64,000 nucleotides of DNA from Methanomassiliicoccaceae archaeon. GTDB lineage: Archaea; Thermoplasmatota; Thermoplasmata; Methanomassiliicoccales; Methanomethylophilaceae. The notes under the pieces are model-generated. The model was not told the DNA's origin, did no database searches, and saw only the letters and a list, made by a program, of their open reading frames with translations. The stretch spans positions 29,050 to 93,049 of the forward strand of contig JAEEJP010000010.1 in the NCBI GenBank assembly GCA_016281925.1. The letters are read 5' to 3'. The position numbers and the translations under genes are program-made. The stretch's first letter is position 1. Each line of letters starts with the position of its first letter. This document shows, one piece after another, positions 38,333 to 48,053 of the stretch.

Positions 38333-39517
38333 TTAAGATTCCTTGTATTCTATCGTCCTGTTCAATGGCACCACAGTGGTTCCGTTGCTCAGATCCTTGG
38401 CTACAGTGGCTCCGGCGGCTATCTTGCAGTTGTTGCCAACAACGATATTGCCGACCAATACAGCCCCGGCCCCGATGAATACTCCGTCGCCGATTTTAGG
38501 CGCTCCGTAGCGTTTATGGCCCTTCATCTTATTGGATCCGATCGTCACCTGCTGGAATATGGTGCATTTTTTTCCTATCACCGCAGAATTGCTGATGAAA
38601 ATGGAAATGATCCCGTGAGGAAAAATAGGGGTCGCAGATATTACAGAGTTGATGCCGATCCAGCTTCCGCGCCTCTCTAAAACATTGTAGTAGAGGCTGA
38701 GCATCATTTTTTTGTCGGCGGGGAGGAGGGAACCGTTTTTTATAGCCTTCCTCAGCCTGAATATATACTCCACCGACCAAGTTATCCTTTCACCGATAAG
38801 CATCGACTTTTCAAACAATTCATATGATTTGCAAATATCACGGGGAACTACATCGCCGTCATAATAGAATTCCGATAATAAGAAAATACATCTCGGCGAC
38901 TGGATGCTGTTACATAGCATAAAAGATTCACGGCGGTCGTTGATATCCGTGCTTTTGAAAAGAATGTTTGCAAGCGGCGCCACCGCCTCGCTTACTCCTG
39001 ATTTGACTGCGGCCCTCAGCAAGATCGCTGCTTTGCCGGCATCCTTCTTGATCACTTTGCCTTCCGCATACATCGTGCCGAGCCTGTATTGGATCCCATT
39101 GTTTCCGGCAGCCTCCAAAGACCTGCATATTTCAAAGGCGCGTATCTTCTCGTTTTGATTTCTGCTTGAATACAGCTCATCGATCAACAGAATCGACGCA
39201 TCTTCGTTCCCGGCTTCCGACGCCTTGACCAGAAGGTCGATGGCTTTCTTTCTGTTGCGAGGGACCATTGAACCGTCCAAATACCATCCAGCGAGAACGA
39301 ACTGAAAAGCAGGCTTACCTTCCTGTGCTAATTCGGTGCACAATTCGACCGCTTTCGATCTGCTTTCCTCGTCCCCTGATGCATAAGCATTGATCAGAGA
39401 TAACAAAGATGCCTCGTTACCACAGATACTGTTCTCTAAAAACAATAAACTACTATCCATTCTCGACATACCTCTTGGCTTTTTCGATCCAATCGATTGA
39501 TAGCACTTCGTCTCCAA
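38333..39517 (-). CDS. Sel1-like repeat protein fused to a serine-acetyltransferase-like left-handed beta-helix
   Basis: N-terminal Sel1/TPR-like repeats (FQFVLAGWYLDGSMVPRNRKKAIDLLVKAS); C-terminal KIGDGVFIGAGAVLVGNIVVGNNCKIAAGATVAKDLSNGTTVVPLN. Confidence 0.75.
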   Translation of the reverse strand: METKCYQSIGSKKPRGMSRMDSSLLFLENSICGNEASLLSLINAYASGDEESRSKAVELCTELAQEGKPAFQFVLAGWYLDGSMVPRNRKKAIDLLVKASEAGNEDASILLIDELYSSRNQNEKIRAFEICRSLEAAGNNGIQYRLGTMYAEGKVIKKDAGKAAILLRAAVKSGVSEAVAPLANILFKSTDINDRRESFMLCNSIQSPRCIFLLSEFYYDGDVVPRDICKSYELFEKSMLIGERITWSVEYIFRLRKAIKNGSLLPADKKMMLSLYYNVLERRGSWIGINSVISATPIFPHGIISIFISNSAVIGKKCTIFQQVTIGSNKMKGHKRYGAPKIGDGVFIGAGAVLVGNIVVGNNCKIAAGATVAKDLSNGTTVVPLNRTIEYKES

Positions 39518-39599
39518 TAATAATTGTTTTCCATTATTGTTTTAATGAGATTTAGTTAATTCAGAAAACATTAATATCTGTACCCAAAATTATCTGGTC

Positions 39600-40994
39600 A
39601 TGTCCAAAGGGACGCTGACGATAAGCTCTGCAAGAGTGCATGACGAAGGAGACAGGACTGTCCAGGAAGCCGATATAACAATATCCTTGAAGAATAAAGA
39701 AGGCGGGAAGGACATCGAAACCCACACGCTGATCTACAGCGTCCCGATCAAGTACGGATACGGCCTGTGCACGGACCTTTCGGATGCGTACGTAATAGCA
39801 TTCCTGAACCACTGCATGAGAAAAGATCTGGACATCGTAGCCGAATCCCCAATCAGCAGCCACCTTTACCACAACATAACGGAATACATCATTCCCGCTC
39901 TTGTCCATGAGGATAGACACTTCAAGACGATAAAAATCAACGCTCCCATAATGGAAGACAGCCAGATACGCTCTGGAGAGCACGTAGGCACCGGGATGTC
40001 CTGCGGAGTGGACTCGCTGCATTCCCTCTGGCATTATCTCAATTACGAAGACAGCAGCCGCAGGCTGACCCACCTGTGCATAACCGACGTCGGAGCCTTC
40101 AATGCATGCTACGGGAGCGAGAAAAGAATTGAACTGGTCAAAAAGACTGCGTATGACCGTGCGAGAGCGGCGTCGGAGAGCGTGAATCTCCCTCTGATTG
40201 AAATCGAATGCAACATTACCCATGTGATCCCCCAGAACCATAAGTTTACGCATACCTTCACGGACATGTTCTCCGTGATGATGATGAGATACTTCTGGAG
40301 AATTTATTACTACGGATCGGCGGGCAACGGAAGATTGGCTCTCGAGCTGGAAGGCAGCAGCACGCAATACTCCGGGCACTACGACATGTTCACCCTTCCC
40401 CTGATATCCGACGGCAAGCTGGACATCTATTCCGAAGGATTCCTTTCCAACCGCTACCAGAAATTGAAGGACATTTAGAATACCCCTTATGCTCAGAAAT
40501 ACCTTTATTCATGCACGAAGAAGAAGAACAACTGCGGATGCTGCAACAAATGCCTCAGGAACCTCTGGAATCTGGATGCACTCGGATGCCTCGATTCCTT
40601 CCGCGGATCATTCGACATCGACGCGTACAGGAAAGAGCGCAGAGGATATATGGTCAAACTGGTCAGCACGGTCGGATCCAGGAAGCTGTTCCTCGAAGAT
40701 GCGTCCAGAATCTTCTCTGAAAATAAGGATCCCGATTATCTGTATGCCTTGGACGAAGTAAAAAAAATCGATGCTGCCGTATCCGACTACCAGGAAGGCA
40801 GGAACCTGAAGGACTGCTACAAGATATTCGAAAAGAACAGGCACTACAGCATCCTGGCCAGGATATACTACGCCAAAGCCAAGATTGAAGGCAAAGGGAC
40901 CGACGCAGACGAAGAGCTCGGCAACAGGATCCTGAGAACCACAGAGGTCAGATCGTTCCTGAGAGAGAATCGTTCCGAATTAAAGTCAGTATGA
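39600..40994 (+). CDS. PP-loop (QueC-like/adenine-nucleotide alpha-hydrolase-like) protein, copy A, with in-frame TAG at 40476-40478
   Basis: GMSCGVDSLHSLWHYL PP-loop-like motif; C-terminal CTKKKNNCGCCNKC. ORFs 39600..40478 and 40650..40994 share one frame and align end-to-end with 41426..42832. Confidence 0.75.
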
Positions 40995-41425
40995 GATCCC
41001 ATAAGGCCGCCATGCGGCAAACCCCCCATGAACGGAACATCCGCATGCCAAACTTCACTGGAACGGACGCCAAGCCCGTATCCATGTTCGACGGCAAAGC
41101 CGGAACCTGATCATAGAGGGAAAACAGCCCGCAGGAAGAAAGCGGTAGGAAACATCATCCGGAGCGCAGCATACATTACAGACTGCCGGGAACACCAGCG
41201 ATTCAAACTTCTGCGAACATCGCAGATTTCATTTTTATAGCGTCCCAAAGACATCATACATCGTCTTCGGACACATAATTAAGTAGATTGAACAGAAACA
41301 CACTTACCGAATACAATCGCCCCTGCAAAAGAAAATTAGTTTTTTACACAACATTAAATCAGAATTGATATAATTATAATCAATTTTCAAAAAACTTTAT
41401 TAGATTCATCCAAAATTATCTGATC

Positions 41426-42832
41426 ATGTCCAAAGGGACGCTGACGATAAGCTCCGCAAGAGTTCATGACGAAGGAGACAGGACTGTCCAGGAAGCCGAC
41501 ATAACCATATTTTTGAAAAAGAAAAATGGCGGAGAGGATACCGAAACCCACACGCTGATCTACAGCGTCCCGATTAAGTACGGATACGGCCTGTGCACGG
41601 ACCTTTCGGATGCGTACGTAATAGCATTCCTGAACCACTGCATGAGAAAAGATCTGGACATCGTAGCCGAATCCCCAATCAGCAGCCACCTTTACCACAA
41701 CATAACAGAATACATCATTCCCGCTCTTGTCCATGAGGATAGACACTTCAAGACGATAAAAATCAACGCTCCCATAATGGAAGACAGCCAGATACGCTCC
41801 GGGGAACATGTGGGTACAGGCATGTCCTGCGGAGTGGACTCGCTGCATTCCCTCTGGCATTATCTCAATTACGAAGACAGCAGCCGCAGGCTGACCCACC
41901 TGTGCATAACCGATGTGGGAGCGTTCAATGCATGCTATGGAAGCGAAAAAAGGATCGAAATAGTCAAACAAACGGCATACGAACGCGCGAGAACAGCTTC
42001 AAAAAGCGTCGGTCTCCCCCTCATTGAGATCGAATGCAACATTACTCATGTGCTCCCCCAGAACCACAAGTTTACTCATACTTTCACAGATCTGTTCTCC
42101 ATTATGATGATGAGATACTTCTGGAAGATCTATTATTATGGTTCTGCAGGCAACGGAAGATTGGCGCTCGAACTGGAAGGCAGCTGCACACAGTATTCCG
42201 GCCATTACGACATGTTCACCCTGCCTCTGGTATCCGACGGTAAACTGGACATTTTCTCCGAAGGATTCCTATCCAACCGCTACCAGAAACTGAAAGACAT
42301 AAAAGACGCCCCGTTCGCCCATAAATACCTGTATTCATGCACAAAAAGTAAGAACAACTGCGGGTGCTGCAATAAATGCCTCAGGAACCTCTGGAATCTG
42401 GATGCTCTTGGATGCCTTGATTCATTCCGCGAATCGTTTGACATCGATGCCTACAGGAAAAAACGCAAAGAGTATATGGTCAAACTGGTCAGCACGGTCG
42501 GATCCAGGAAGCTGTTCCTCGAAGATGCGTCCAGAATCTTCTCCGACAACAAAGATCCGGACTACCTGTATGCCTTGAACGAAGTGAAAGAGATCAATTC
42601 CGCGGTATCCGACTACCAGAAAGACAAGAACCTGAAGAATTGTTTCAAGATATTCGAAAAGAATATGAATTACAGCACTCTGGCCTTAATCTATTACGCC
42701 AAAGCCAAGATTGAAGGCAAAGGGACCGACGCAGACGAAGAGCTCGGATCAAAGATCATGAGAACCGCCGAAGTCAGATCATATCTCAGAGACAGCTGTT
42801 CCGACGAAGGTTCGGAACGAAGCTATACATAA
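41426..42832 (+). CDS. PP-loop (QueC-like) protein, copy B, intact paralog
   Basis: GMSCGVDSLHSLWHYL; CTKSKNNCGCCNKC metal-binding cluster; near-identical to copy A over long stretches. Confidence 0.8.
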   Translation: MSKGTLTISSARVHDEGDRTVQEADITIFLKKKNGGEDTETHTLIYSVPIKYGYGLCTDLSDAYVIAFLNHCMRKDLDIVAESPISSHLYHNITEYIIPALVHEDRHFKTIKINAPIMEDSQIRSGEHVGTGMSCGVDSLHSLWHYLNYEDSSRRLTHLCITDVGAFNACYGSEKRIEIVKQTAYERARTASKSVGLPLIEIECNITHVLPQNHKFTHTFTDLFSIMMMRYFWKIYYYGSAGNGRLALELEGSCTQYSGHYDMFTLPLVSDGKLDIFSEGFLSNRYQKLKDIKDAPFAHKYLYSCTKSKNNCGCCNKCLRNLWNLDALGCLDSFRESFDIDAYRKKRKEYMVKLVSTVGSRKLFLEDASRIFSDNKDPDYLYALNEVKEINSAVSDYQKDKNLKNCFKIFEKNMNYSTLALIYYAKAKIEGKGTDADEELGSKIMRTAEVRSYLRDSCSDEGSERSYT

Positions 42833-43446
42833 TGAGAATAAGTGCGAGCAATCTGGCTTCGGCGGGGAAGAACCTCGTCCAGAAATGCCAGCCCTGCTTT
42901 CAGACGCTCCGGGATGCGCTGGAAATGCGTCCCGGGGCCTATCGAAACCCTGGTTTCGCATCCTTTAGACTCGAGAATCCTCGCTGTCTCTTCCGTGCAG
43001 GCCCTGACAGAACGCAGAACGGGATTTTTGGAGCATTCTTCCCTGTCTCCCAGGGAAAGGAAAGCTTTCTTCCCGCTGCCGCAGAAATCCAGCCCTCTCA
43101 GATACTCATTCCAGCCTTCATACCATAAGGATCCGGACATGGACGAGGCCGCGGAAAACTTGCCGCAGCGGGCGAGCGCATACAGAGAGAACAGGCCCCC
43201 GAGGGAATATCCGGCTATCCCGTAAGCTGACGGGGACAGGCCGAGCCTTTCCGTCTCCTCCGGAATTATCTCCCCGACCAACCTCCTCAGGGTCTCTCCG
43301 GCATGTCCGCCGAATTCCGGGTCGCCGTCGCGCAGGCCGGCGGCCTTCCAAGGGGTCAGAGCACCGTCCCAATCGCCGAATCTGACGGCGAGGACGTCCG
43401 AATTCCGGGGCGCGGCGGACGCGGCATCGAAAGGATGGCCGGCCAT
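42823..43446 (-). CDS. Putative esterase (alpha/beta hydrolase); true N-terminus unclear; ends at TAG
   Basis: YGIAGYSLGGLFSLYALARCGKFSAASSMSGSLWYEGW; frame open upstream (ALFFDKSGERGTAEDTEFIPCGKEGAPCIIFAD) without an ATG. Confidence 0.7.
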   Translation of the reverse strand: MAGHPFDAASAAPRNSDVLAVRFGDWDGALTPWKAAGLRDGDPEFGGHAGETLRRLVGEIIPEETERLGLSPSAYGIAGYSLGGLFSLYALARCGKFSAASSMSGSLWYEGWNEYLRGLDFCGSGKKAFLSLGDREECSKNPVLRSVRACTEETARILESKGCETRVSIGPGTHFQRIPERLKAGLAFLDEVLPRRSQIARTYSHYV

Positions 43447-43567
43447 ATCCGCGAAGATTATGCAGGGCGCCCCCTCTTTCCCGCATGGGATGAATTCTGT
43501 GTCCTCCGCAGTGCCACGCTCCCCAGATTTATCGAAGAAAAGCGCCGGTCTCCCGGCGAAAGAAGTT

Positions 43568-44743
43568 TCAGAAAGCGCATTCCTTGAAGAGCGCCGTGAA
43601 TCTGTCCTTCTCCCCGTCGCTCAGGATGAGCGGAGGAATCAGGCGGACGGTATTGCCGTGGCACACGTTGACCAGGACGCCGTTGTCGCGGCAGTATTTC
43701 TGGACATGGGACGCCGATTCGTTGGAATCCATCTCTATCCCGATGATGAGGCCGTATCCGCGGACTTCCTTCGCTCTGGGCGAGCCGACGGCGCGGATGT
43801 CCTCTCTCCATCTGGCTCCCAGATCTTTGGCATGGGCCACTATCCCGTCGCGCTTCATGACGTCGATGACGGCGCATCCTGCGGCGCAGACCATCGGGTT
43901 GCCTCCGAAAGTGGTCCCGTGCGTTCCGGGAGTGACGACCGAGGATATCTCCTCCGTGGTGGTGACCGCCCCTATGGGCAGGCCGCCTCCGAGGGCTTTG
44001 GCCATGGTGATTATGTCCGGGACCACGCCGAAGTTCTCGATTCCGTACCACTCCCCGGTGCGCCCGATGCCGGTCTGGACCTCGTCGCAGATCATCAGCG
44101 CGCCCTTCTCGTCGCATATGTCGCGGACGGTCTTGAAGAAATCCCGGGGTACGGTGCGGACTCCGCCCTCGCCCTGGACAGGCTCCACGATGACGGCGGC
44201 CGTGTCCGAATCCACCATGCCTTTGATCTGCTCGCAGTTCCCGAACTCGAAATATCCGAACGCACCGCTGATCAGAGGCTCGAAAGTCTTCCGGTATTTC
44301 TCCTGGCCGGTGGCCCCGAGCGAGGCGGAAGTTCTCCCATGGAAACCGTTCAGAGCGGACAGTATCTTCCCGCGGCCCGTATAGCGCACAGCCGTCTTGA
44401 AGGCGCCCTCGTTGGCTTCGGCTCCGCTGTTGCAGAACAGCGTGCGGTCCAGATTCCCGGGGGTTATGGAAGCTATTCTCTCCGCCAGCTCCGCCTGCTC
44501 TTCGACATAGTACAGATTGGAGACGTGGCACATGCGCGAGGCCTGCTCCTGGATGGCCGCGGTGACGTCCGGATGGGCGTATCCCAGCGAATTCACGGCT
44601 ATTCCGGACACCAAATCGAGATATTCCTTCCCTTCCGTATCATACAGCATGCATCCTTTCCCGTGTGTGAAAGCCAGATCTATCCGGCCGTAATTCTGGA
44701 AAAGGAATTCCGACGATTTCTCTTTGATCTCTTTGAATTTCAT
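43568..44743 (-). CDS. argD: Acetylornithine aminotransferase
   Basis: DLVSGIAVNSLGYAHPDV; LFCNSGAEANEGAFKTAV; LMICDEVQTGIGRTG; HGTTFGGNPMVCAAG; within the argCJBD cluster. Confidence 0.95.
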   Translation of the reverse strand: MKFKEIKEKSSEFLFQNYGRIDLAFTHGKGCMLYDTEGKEYLDLVSGIAVNSLGYAHPDVTAAIQEQASRMCHVSNLYYVEEQAELAERIASITPGNLDRTLFCNSGAEANEGAFKTAVRYTGRGKILSALNGFHGRTSASLGATGQEKYRKTFEPLISGAFGYFEFGNCEQIKGMVDSDTAAVIVEPVQGEGGVRTVPRDFFKTVRDICDEKGALMICDEVQTGIGRTGEWYGIENFGVVPDIITMAKALGGGLPIGAVTTTEEISSVVTPGTHGTTFGGNPMVCAAGCAVIDVMKRDGIVAHAKDLGARWREDIRAVGSPRAKEVRGYGLIIGIEMDSNESASHVQKYCRDNGVLVNVCHGNTVRLIPPLILSDGEKDRFTALFKECAF

Positions 44744-44747
44744 GTTT

Positions 44748-45548
44748 TCATCCCGTGATGATCGTTCCGCGGCCTTCTGACATTATGCCGCTCTCATTCT
44801 TTCCGTTTACCATGCGGACTTCTGGGACCCCGGCTTCCAGCGCTTTGATGCAGGATTCCACCTTCGGGATCATCCCGCCCGAAATCGTCCCGTCCTCCAT
44901 GAGGGCGCGGGCCTCCGCGATGGTCAGCGAATCTATCTTGGAAGACGGATCGGAGACGTCCCTCAGTATGCCGGGGACATCGGTTATGGCTATCATCCCG
45001 GAGCATCCTATCCCCACGGCGATCCCTGCCGCCATGGTGTCCGCGTTGACGTTCAGCATGTTCCCGGCCGCGTCCTTCCCGATGGGATACACGACAGGCA
45101 CGATGCCCTGGCCTATCAGGTCGAACAGAGGCTGAGGATCCACATCGGCCACTTCGCCTACCAGGCCCAGATCGACTTCCCTCTCCTCTCCGCCTTCCGA
45201 TGCCTTGATAGGAGCTTTCTTCTCGCACAGGGTGCAGAAATAGCCCGGGATGCCGATCGCATCCGCGCCTGATTCCCTCAGGCATCCGACCATGTCCGCG
45301 TTGATTCTGCGGAGCACCGTCTCGGCGACCTCCAGGGCATCCCTGTCGGTTACTCTGACGCCGCACACCTTGACCGGATTCAGGCCCCTCCTCTCCATCT
45401 CCTCGGAGATCTCGGGTCCCCCTCCGTGGACAAGTATCAGCTTCTTGCCTTCCTTCATCATGGCCGCCATCTCCGCCGAAAGACGCATCATATCGCCTTT
45501 CCCGCGGATGGCGCTCCCTCCGAACTTCAGCAGGTACAGGTTGTCCAT
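44748..45548 (-). CDS. argB: Acetylglutamate kinase
   Basis: LLKFGGSAIRGKG; LILVHGGGPEISEEMERRG; NMLNVNADTMAAGIAVGIGC; GGMIPKVESCIKALEAGV. Confidence 0.95.
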   Translation of the reverse strand: MDNLYLLKFGGSAIRGKGDMMRLSAEMAAMMKEGKKLILVHGGGPEISEEMERRGLNPVKVCGVRVTDRDALEVAETVLRRINADMVGCLRESGADAIGIPGYFCTLCEKKAPIKASEGGEEREVDLGLVGEVADVDPQPLFDLIGQGIVPVVYPIGKDAAGNMLNVNADTMAAGIAVGIGCSGMIAITDVPGILRDVSDPSSKIDSLTIAEARALMEDGTISGGMIPKVESCIKALEAGVPEVRMVNGKNESGIMSEGRGTIITG

Positions 45549-45557
45549 GCGAACATC

Positions 45558-46790
45558 TCACGTGGCATATTCCGCGTTGATGCGGACGTAATCGTAGGTG
45601 AGGTCGCAGCCCCAGCCTATGGCTTCCCCATCTCCGACGCCCAGATCGACCAGGATGGTGACTTCCTTGTTGTCCATGGCCATGCGGACTACCTCTACGG
45701 CGCGCTCGTCCTGGAACACCGGGGATCCGGCATCCAGGATGGGAACCTCCATGTCCCCGCCCTTGATGATCAGGCGCATCTCCTCCAGGTTGAATTTTGC
45801 CCCGCTGTTCCCTACGGCCATCATTATGCGCCCGTAATTGGGGTCCGAACCGAATATGGCCGATTTGACCAGAGGCGAATCGATGATCGTCTTGACGACT
45901 TTGCGGGCCTCTTCCTTCGATTCCGCTCCGGTGACCTGGACCTCTATGAGCTTGGTGGCTCCCTCCCCGTCCATGGCTATGGTACGGGCGATCTTGGTCA
46001 TCACGGTGCGGAGGGCATCCTCGAATTCTGGGTCCTCGTCGGCGCATCTTCCGTTGGACATTCCGTTGGCCAGGAGTATGCAGGTGTCGTTGGTGGACTG
46101 GTCGCCGTCGACGGAGACCATGTTCATGCTGTCGTCGAGAATGGACTGCCACTTCTCGCGGAAAGCCGGGGACAGATTGGCGTCGGTAGTGACCAGGGAC
46201 AGCGTTGTCCCGTGCAGGACTTTCATGTGTGGCGAGATCATCCCGCTCCCCTTGGATATGGCTCCGATGTAGACCAGGGTCCCGTCGCTCAGGCGCACGC
46301 GGGCCGCGCATTCCTTTTTGATGGTGTCTGTGGTCATTATCGCCTCGGCGATCAGGCCGTCTGCCTCTCTGCCGGAGCTCAGCTCTTTGGCGGCGCGGGA
46401 GATTCCGTAGCGGATCTTGTGCATGTCCATGAAGCGCCCTATGAGCCCGGTGGACATGACCCCGACCTGGATCGGATCCAGACCCAGCTCCGTCGCCACC
46501 GACTGCTTCATGGATATGGCATCCTCTATCCCGCGGCGGCCGGTGAGAGCATTGGCGTTGCCGCTGTTCACCACGACCGCGGAAAGCGTCGGGGAGTTCT
46601 CTTTCATCATGACCTGCACCGGGGCTGCCTTCACGTTGTTGCTAGTGTATCCCACAAACGCGGCCGCCGGAACCTCGGAATACAGCAGTCCGAGGTCGAG
46701 AGAGCGATATTTCACTCCGCTGTGCACTCCTGCGGCTTTGAAACCCTGCGGGGTAGTCACGCCGCCGTCTATTATCTCCGTCATCTTCAA
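45558..46790 (-). CDS. argJ: Bifunctional glutamate N-acetyltransferase/ornithine acetyltransferase
   Basis: GVTTPQGFKAAGVHSGVK; VVVNSGNANALTGRRG; STGLIGRFMD; VSVDGDQSTNDTCILLANG; DPNYGRIMMAVGNSG. Confidence 0.96.
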   Translation of the reverse strand: MKMTEIIDGGVTTPQGFKAAGVHSGVKYRSLDLGLLYSEVPAAAFVGYTSNNVKAAPVQVMMKENSPTLSAVVVNSGNANALTGRRGIEDAISMKQSVATELGLDPIQVGVMSTGLIGRFMDMHKIRYGISRAAKELSSGREADGLIAEAIMTTDTIKKECAARVRLSDGTLVYIGAISKGSGMISPHMKVLHGTTLSLVTTDANLSPAFREKWQSILDDSMNMVSVDGDQSTNDTCILLANGMSNGRCADEDPEFEDALRTVMTKIARTIAMDGEGATKLIEVQVTGAESKEEARKVVKTIIDSPLVKSAIFGSDPNYGRIMMAVGNSGAKFNLEEMRLIIKGGDMEVPILDAGSPVFQDERAVEVVRMAMDNKEVTILVDLGVGDGEAIGWGCDLTYDYVRINAEYAT

Positions 46791-47803
46791 ACCCCCAATC
46801 CCGGGAAATCCAGCCCGGCTTTCTCATCGAGCCCGAGCATCAGGTTCATGCATTGGACCGCCTGCCCGGATGCCCCTTTGACTAAATTGTCCACAACTCC
46901 GAAAGCGACGGCCTTGCTTCCCAGAACGCGGGATGACACCTGCGCATGGTTCGAAGCGACGACCGCGCGTATGGACGGGTCCGGGACGTAGTGGACGAAC
47001 GTCTCGTTCCCGTACTGCTTCTCATAGATCGAATCGATCTCTTCCTGGGAGACATCCTTCTCCAGGCCGAAATAGCATGACGAGATTATGCCGCGGACTA
47101 TGGGGACCAGATTGGGGACGAAAGTCACCTTTGAATGGGATCCCGCGAAGCGGTCCACGGCCATCTCTATCTCCGGCGTATGGCGGTGCTTGCCGATGCT
47201 GTACGGTATCACGGATTCGCCGCACGTCGAGTGGTGGGTGCGCTCGGTGGGCACCATCCCGGCCCCGGAAGTGCCGGATTTGGCGTCGACGATCACGTCG
47301 TCCCCTGCAAGCCCCGATTTGAGGATTGGACCGCAGGCCAGAATGATGGATGTCGCATAGCAGCCCGGGTTGGCGACCAAGTCCGCGCCTTTTATCTCGC
47401 CGCGGAAGAACTCCGGCAATCCGTAGACGGCTTTTTGGAGGTTCTCCACGTCGGTATGCTCATGGCCGTACCATTTCTGGTATGTAGCCACGTCATGCAG
47501 GCGGTAATCCCCGGAGAGATCTATGGCCTTGATCCCGCGTTCCAGCAGAGCCGGGACCTCCTTCATTGCCACGCCGTGGGGCGTAGCGACGAACACGAGA
47601 TCGAGGTCGGGAGCCTCGGATATGTTCGATATGAACTCCAGATCCACGTATCCCTTGAGATACGAATGTGACTCCTGAACTTTCTTCCCCGCATTCTGGC
47701 GGGACGTCATCGCGGCTATCTCGACGTCCGGATGGACGGAAAGGATGCGGGCGAGCTCTCCGCCTGCGTATCCGGTTCCCCCTATGATACCTACTTTTGT
47801 CAT
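46787..47803 (-). CDS. argC: N-acetyl-gamma-glutamyl-phosphate reductase
   Basis: KVGIIGGTGYAGGELARIL; LVANPGCYATSIILACGP; DAKSGTSGAGMVPTERTHHSTCGESVIPYSIGKHRHTPEI. Confidence 0.96.
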   Translation of the reverse strand: MTKVGIIGGTGYAGGELARILSVHPDVEIAAMTSRQNAGKKVQESHSYLKGYVDLEFISNISEAPDLDLVFVATPHGVAMKEVPALLERGIKAIDLSGDYRLHDVATYQKWYGHEHTDVENLQKAVYGLPEFFRGEIKGADLVANPGCYATSIILACGPILKSGLAGDDVIVDAKSGTSGAGMVPTERTHHSTCGESVIPYSIGKHRHTPEIEMAVDRFAGSHSKVTFVPNLVPIVRGIISSCYFGLEKDVSQEEIDSIYEKQYGNETFVHYVPDPSIRAVVASNHAQVSSRVLGSKAVAFGVVDNLVKGASGQAVQCMNLMLGLDEKAGLDFPGLGV

Positions 47804-48053
47804 GTCGAAACGTCCGGGTTATAATGGGTCAGAGCGACTGCCGTTAAGCCTATAAAACTATTGTTTCAAGGAAGACATTAATTGTCCAATCTGTTGGCGC
47901 GGTGACGCTCTGACACTTTGCATACCCCATTGTGGACATGGGAACACAGCCCGGCGATCATCCTGATGAATCACGATCCGCGCCGGATACCCGGCAGGCA
48001 ACTCAGGAAATATGCGGAACGGCATAGGCCGCACATCGAGGGGGCGGTAGGCA

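Noticed and set aside
40479-40994. Treating PP-loop copy A as a simple pseudogene
   Set aside because: Only one TAG interrupts it, with frame and conserved Cys residues retained afterwards; readthrough is the better working hypothesis, though not proven.
41000-41420. Remnant gene between the two PP-loop copies (ORF 41028..41240)
   Set aside because: No homology to either paralog or recognisable motif; treated as intergenic.
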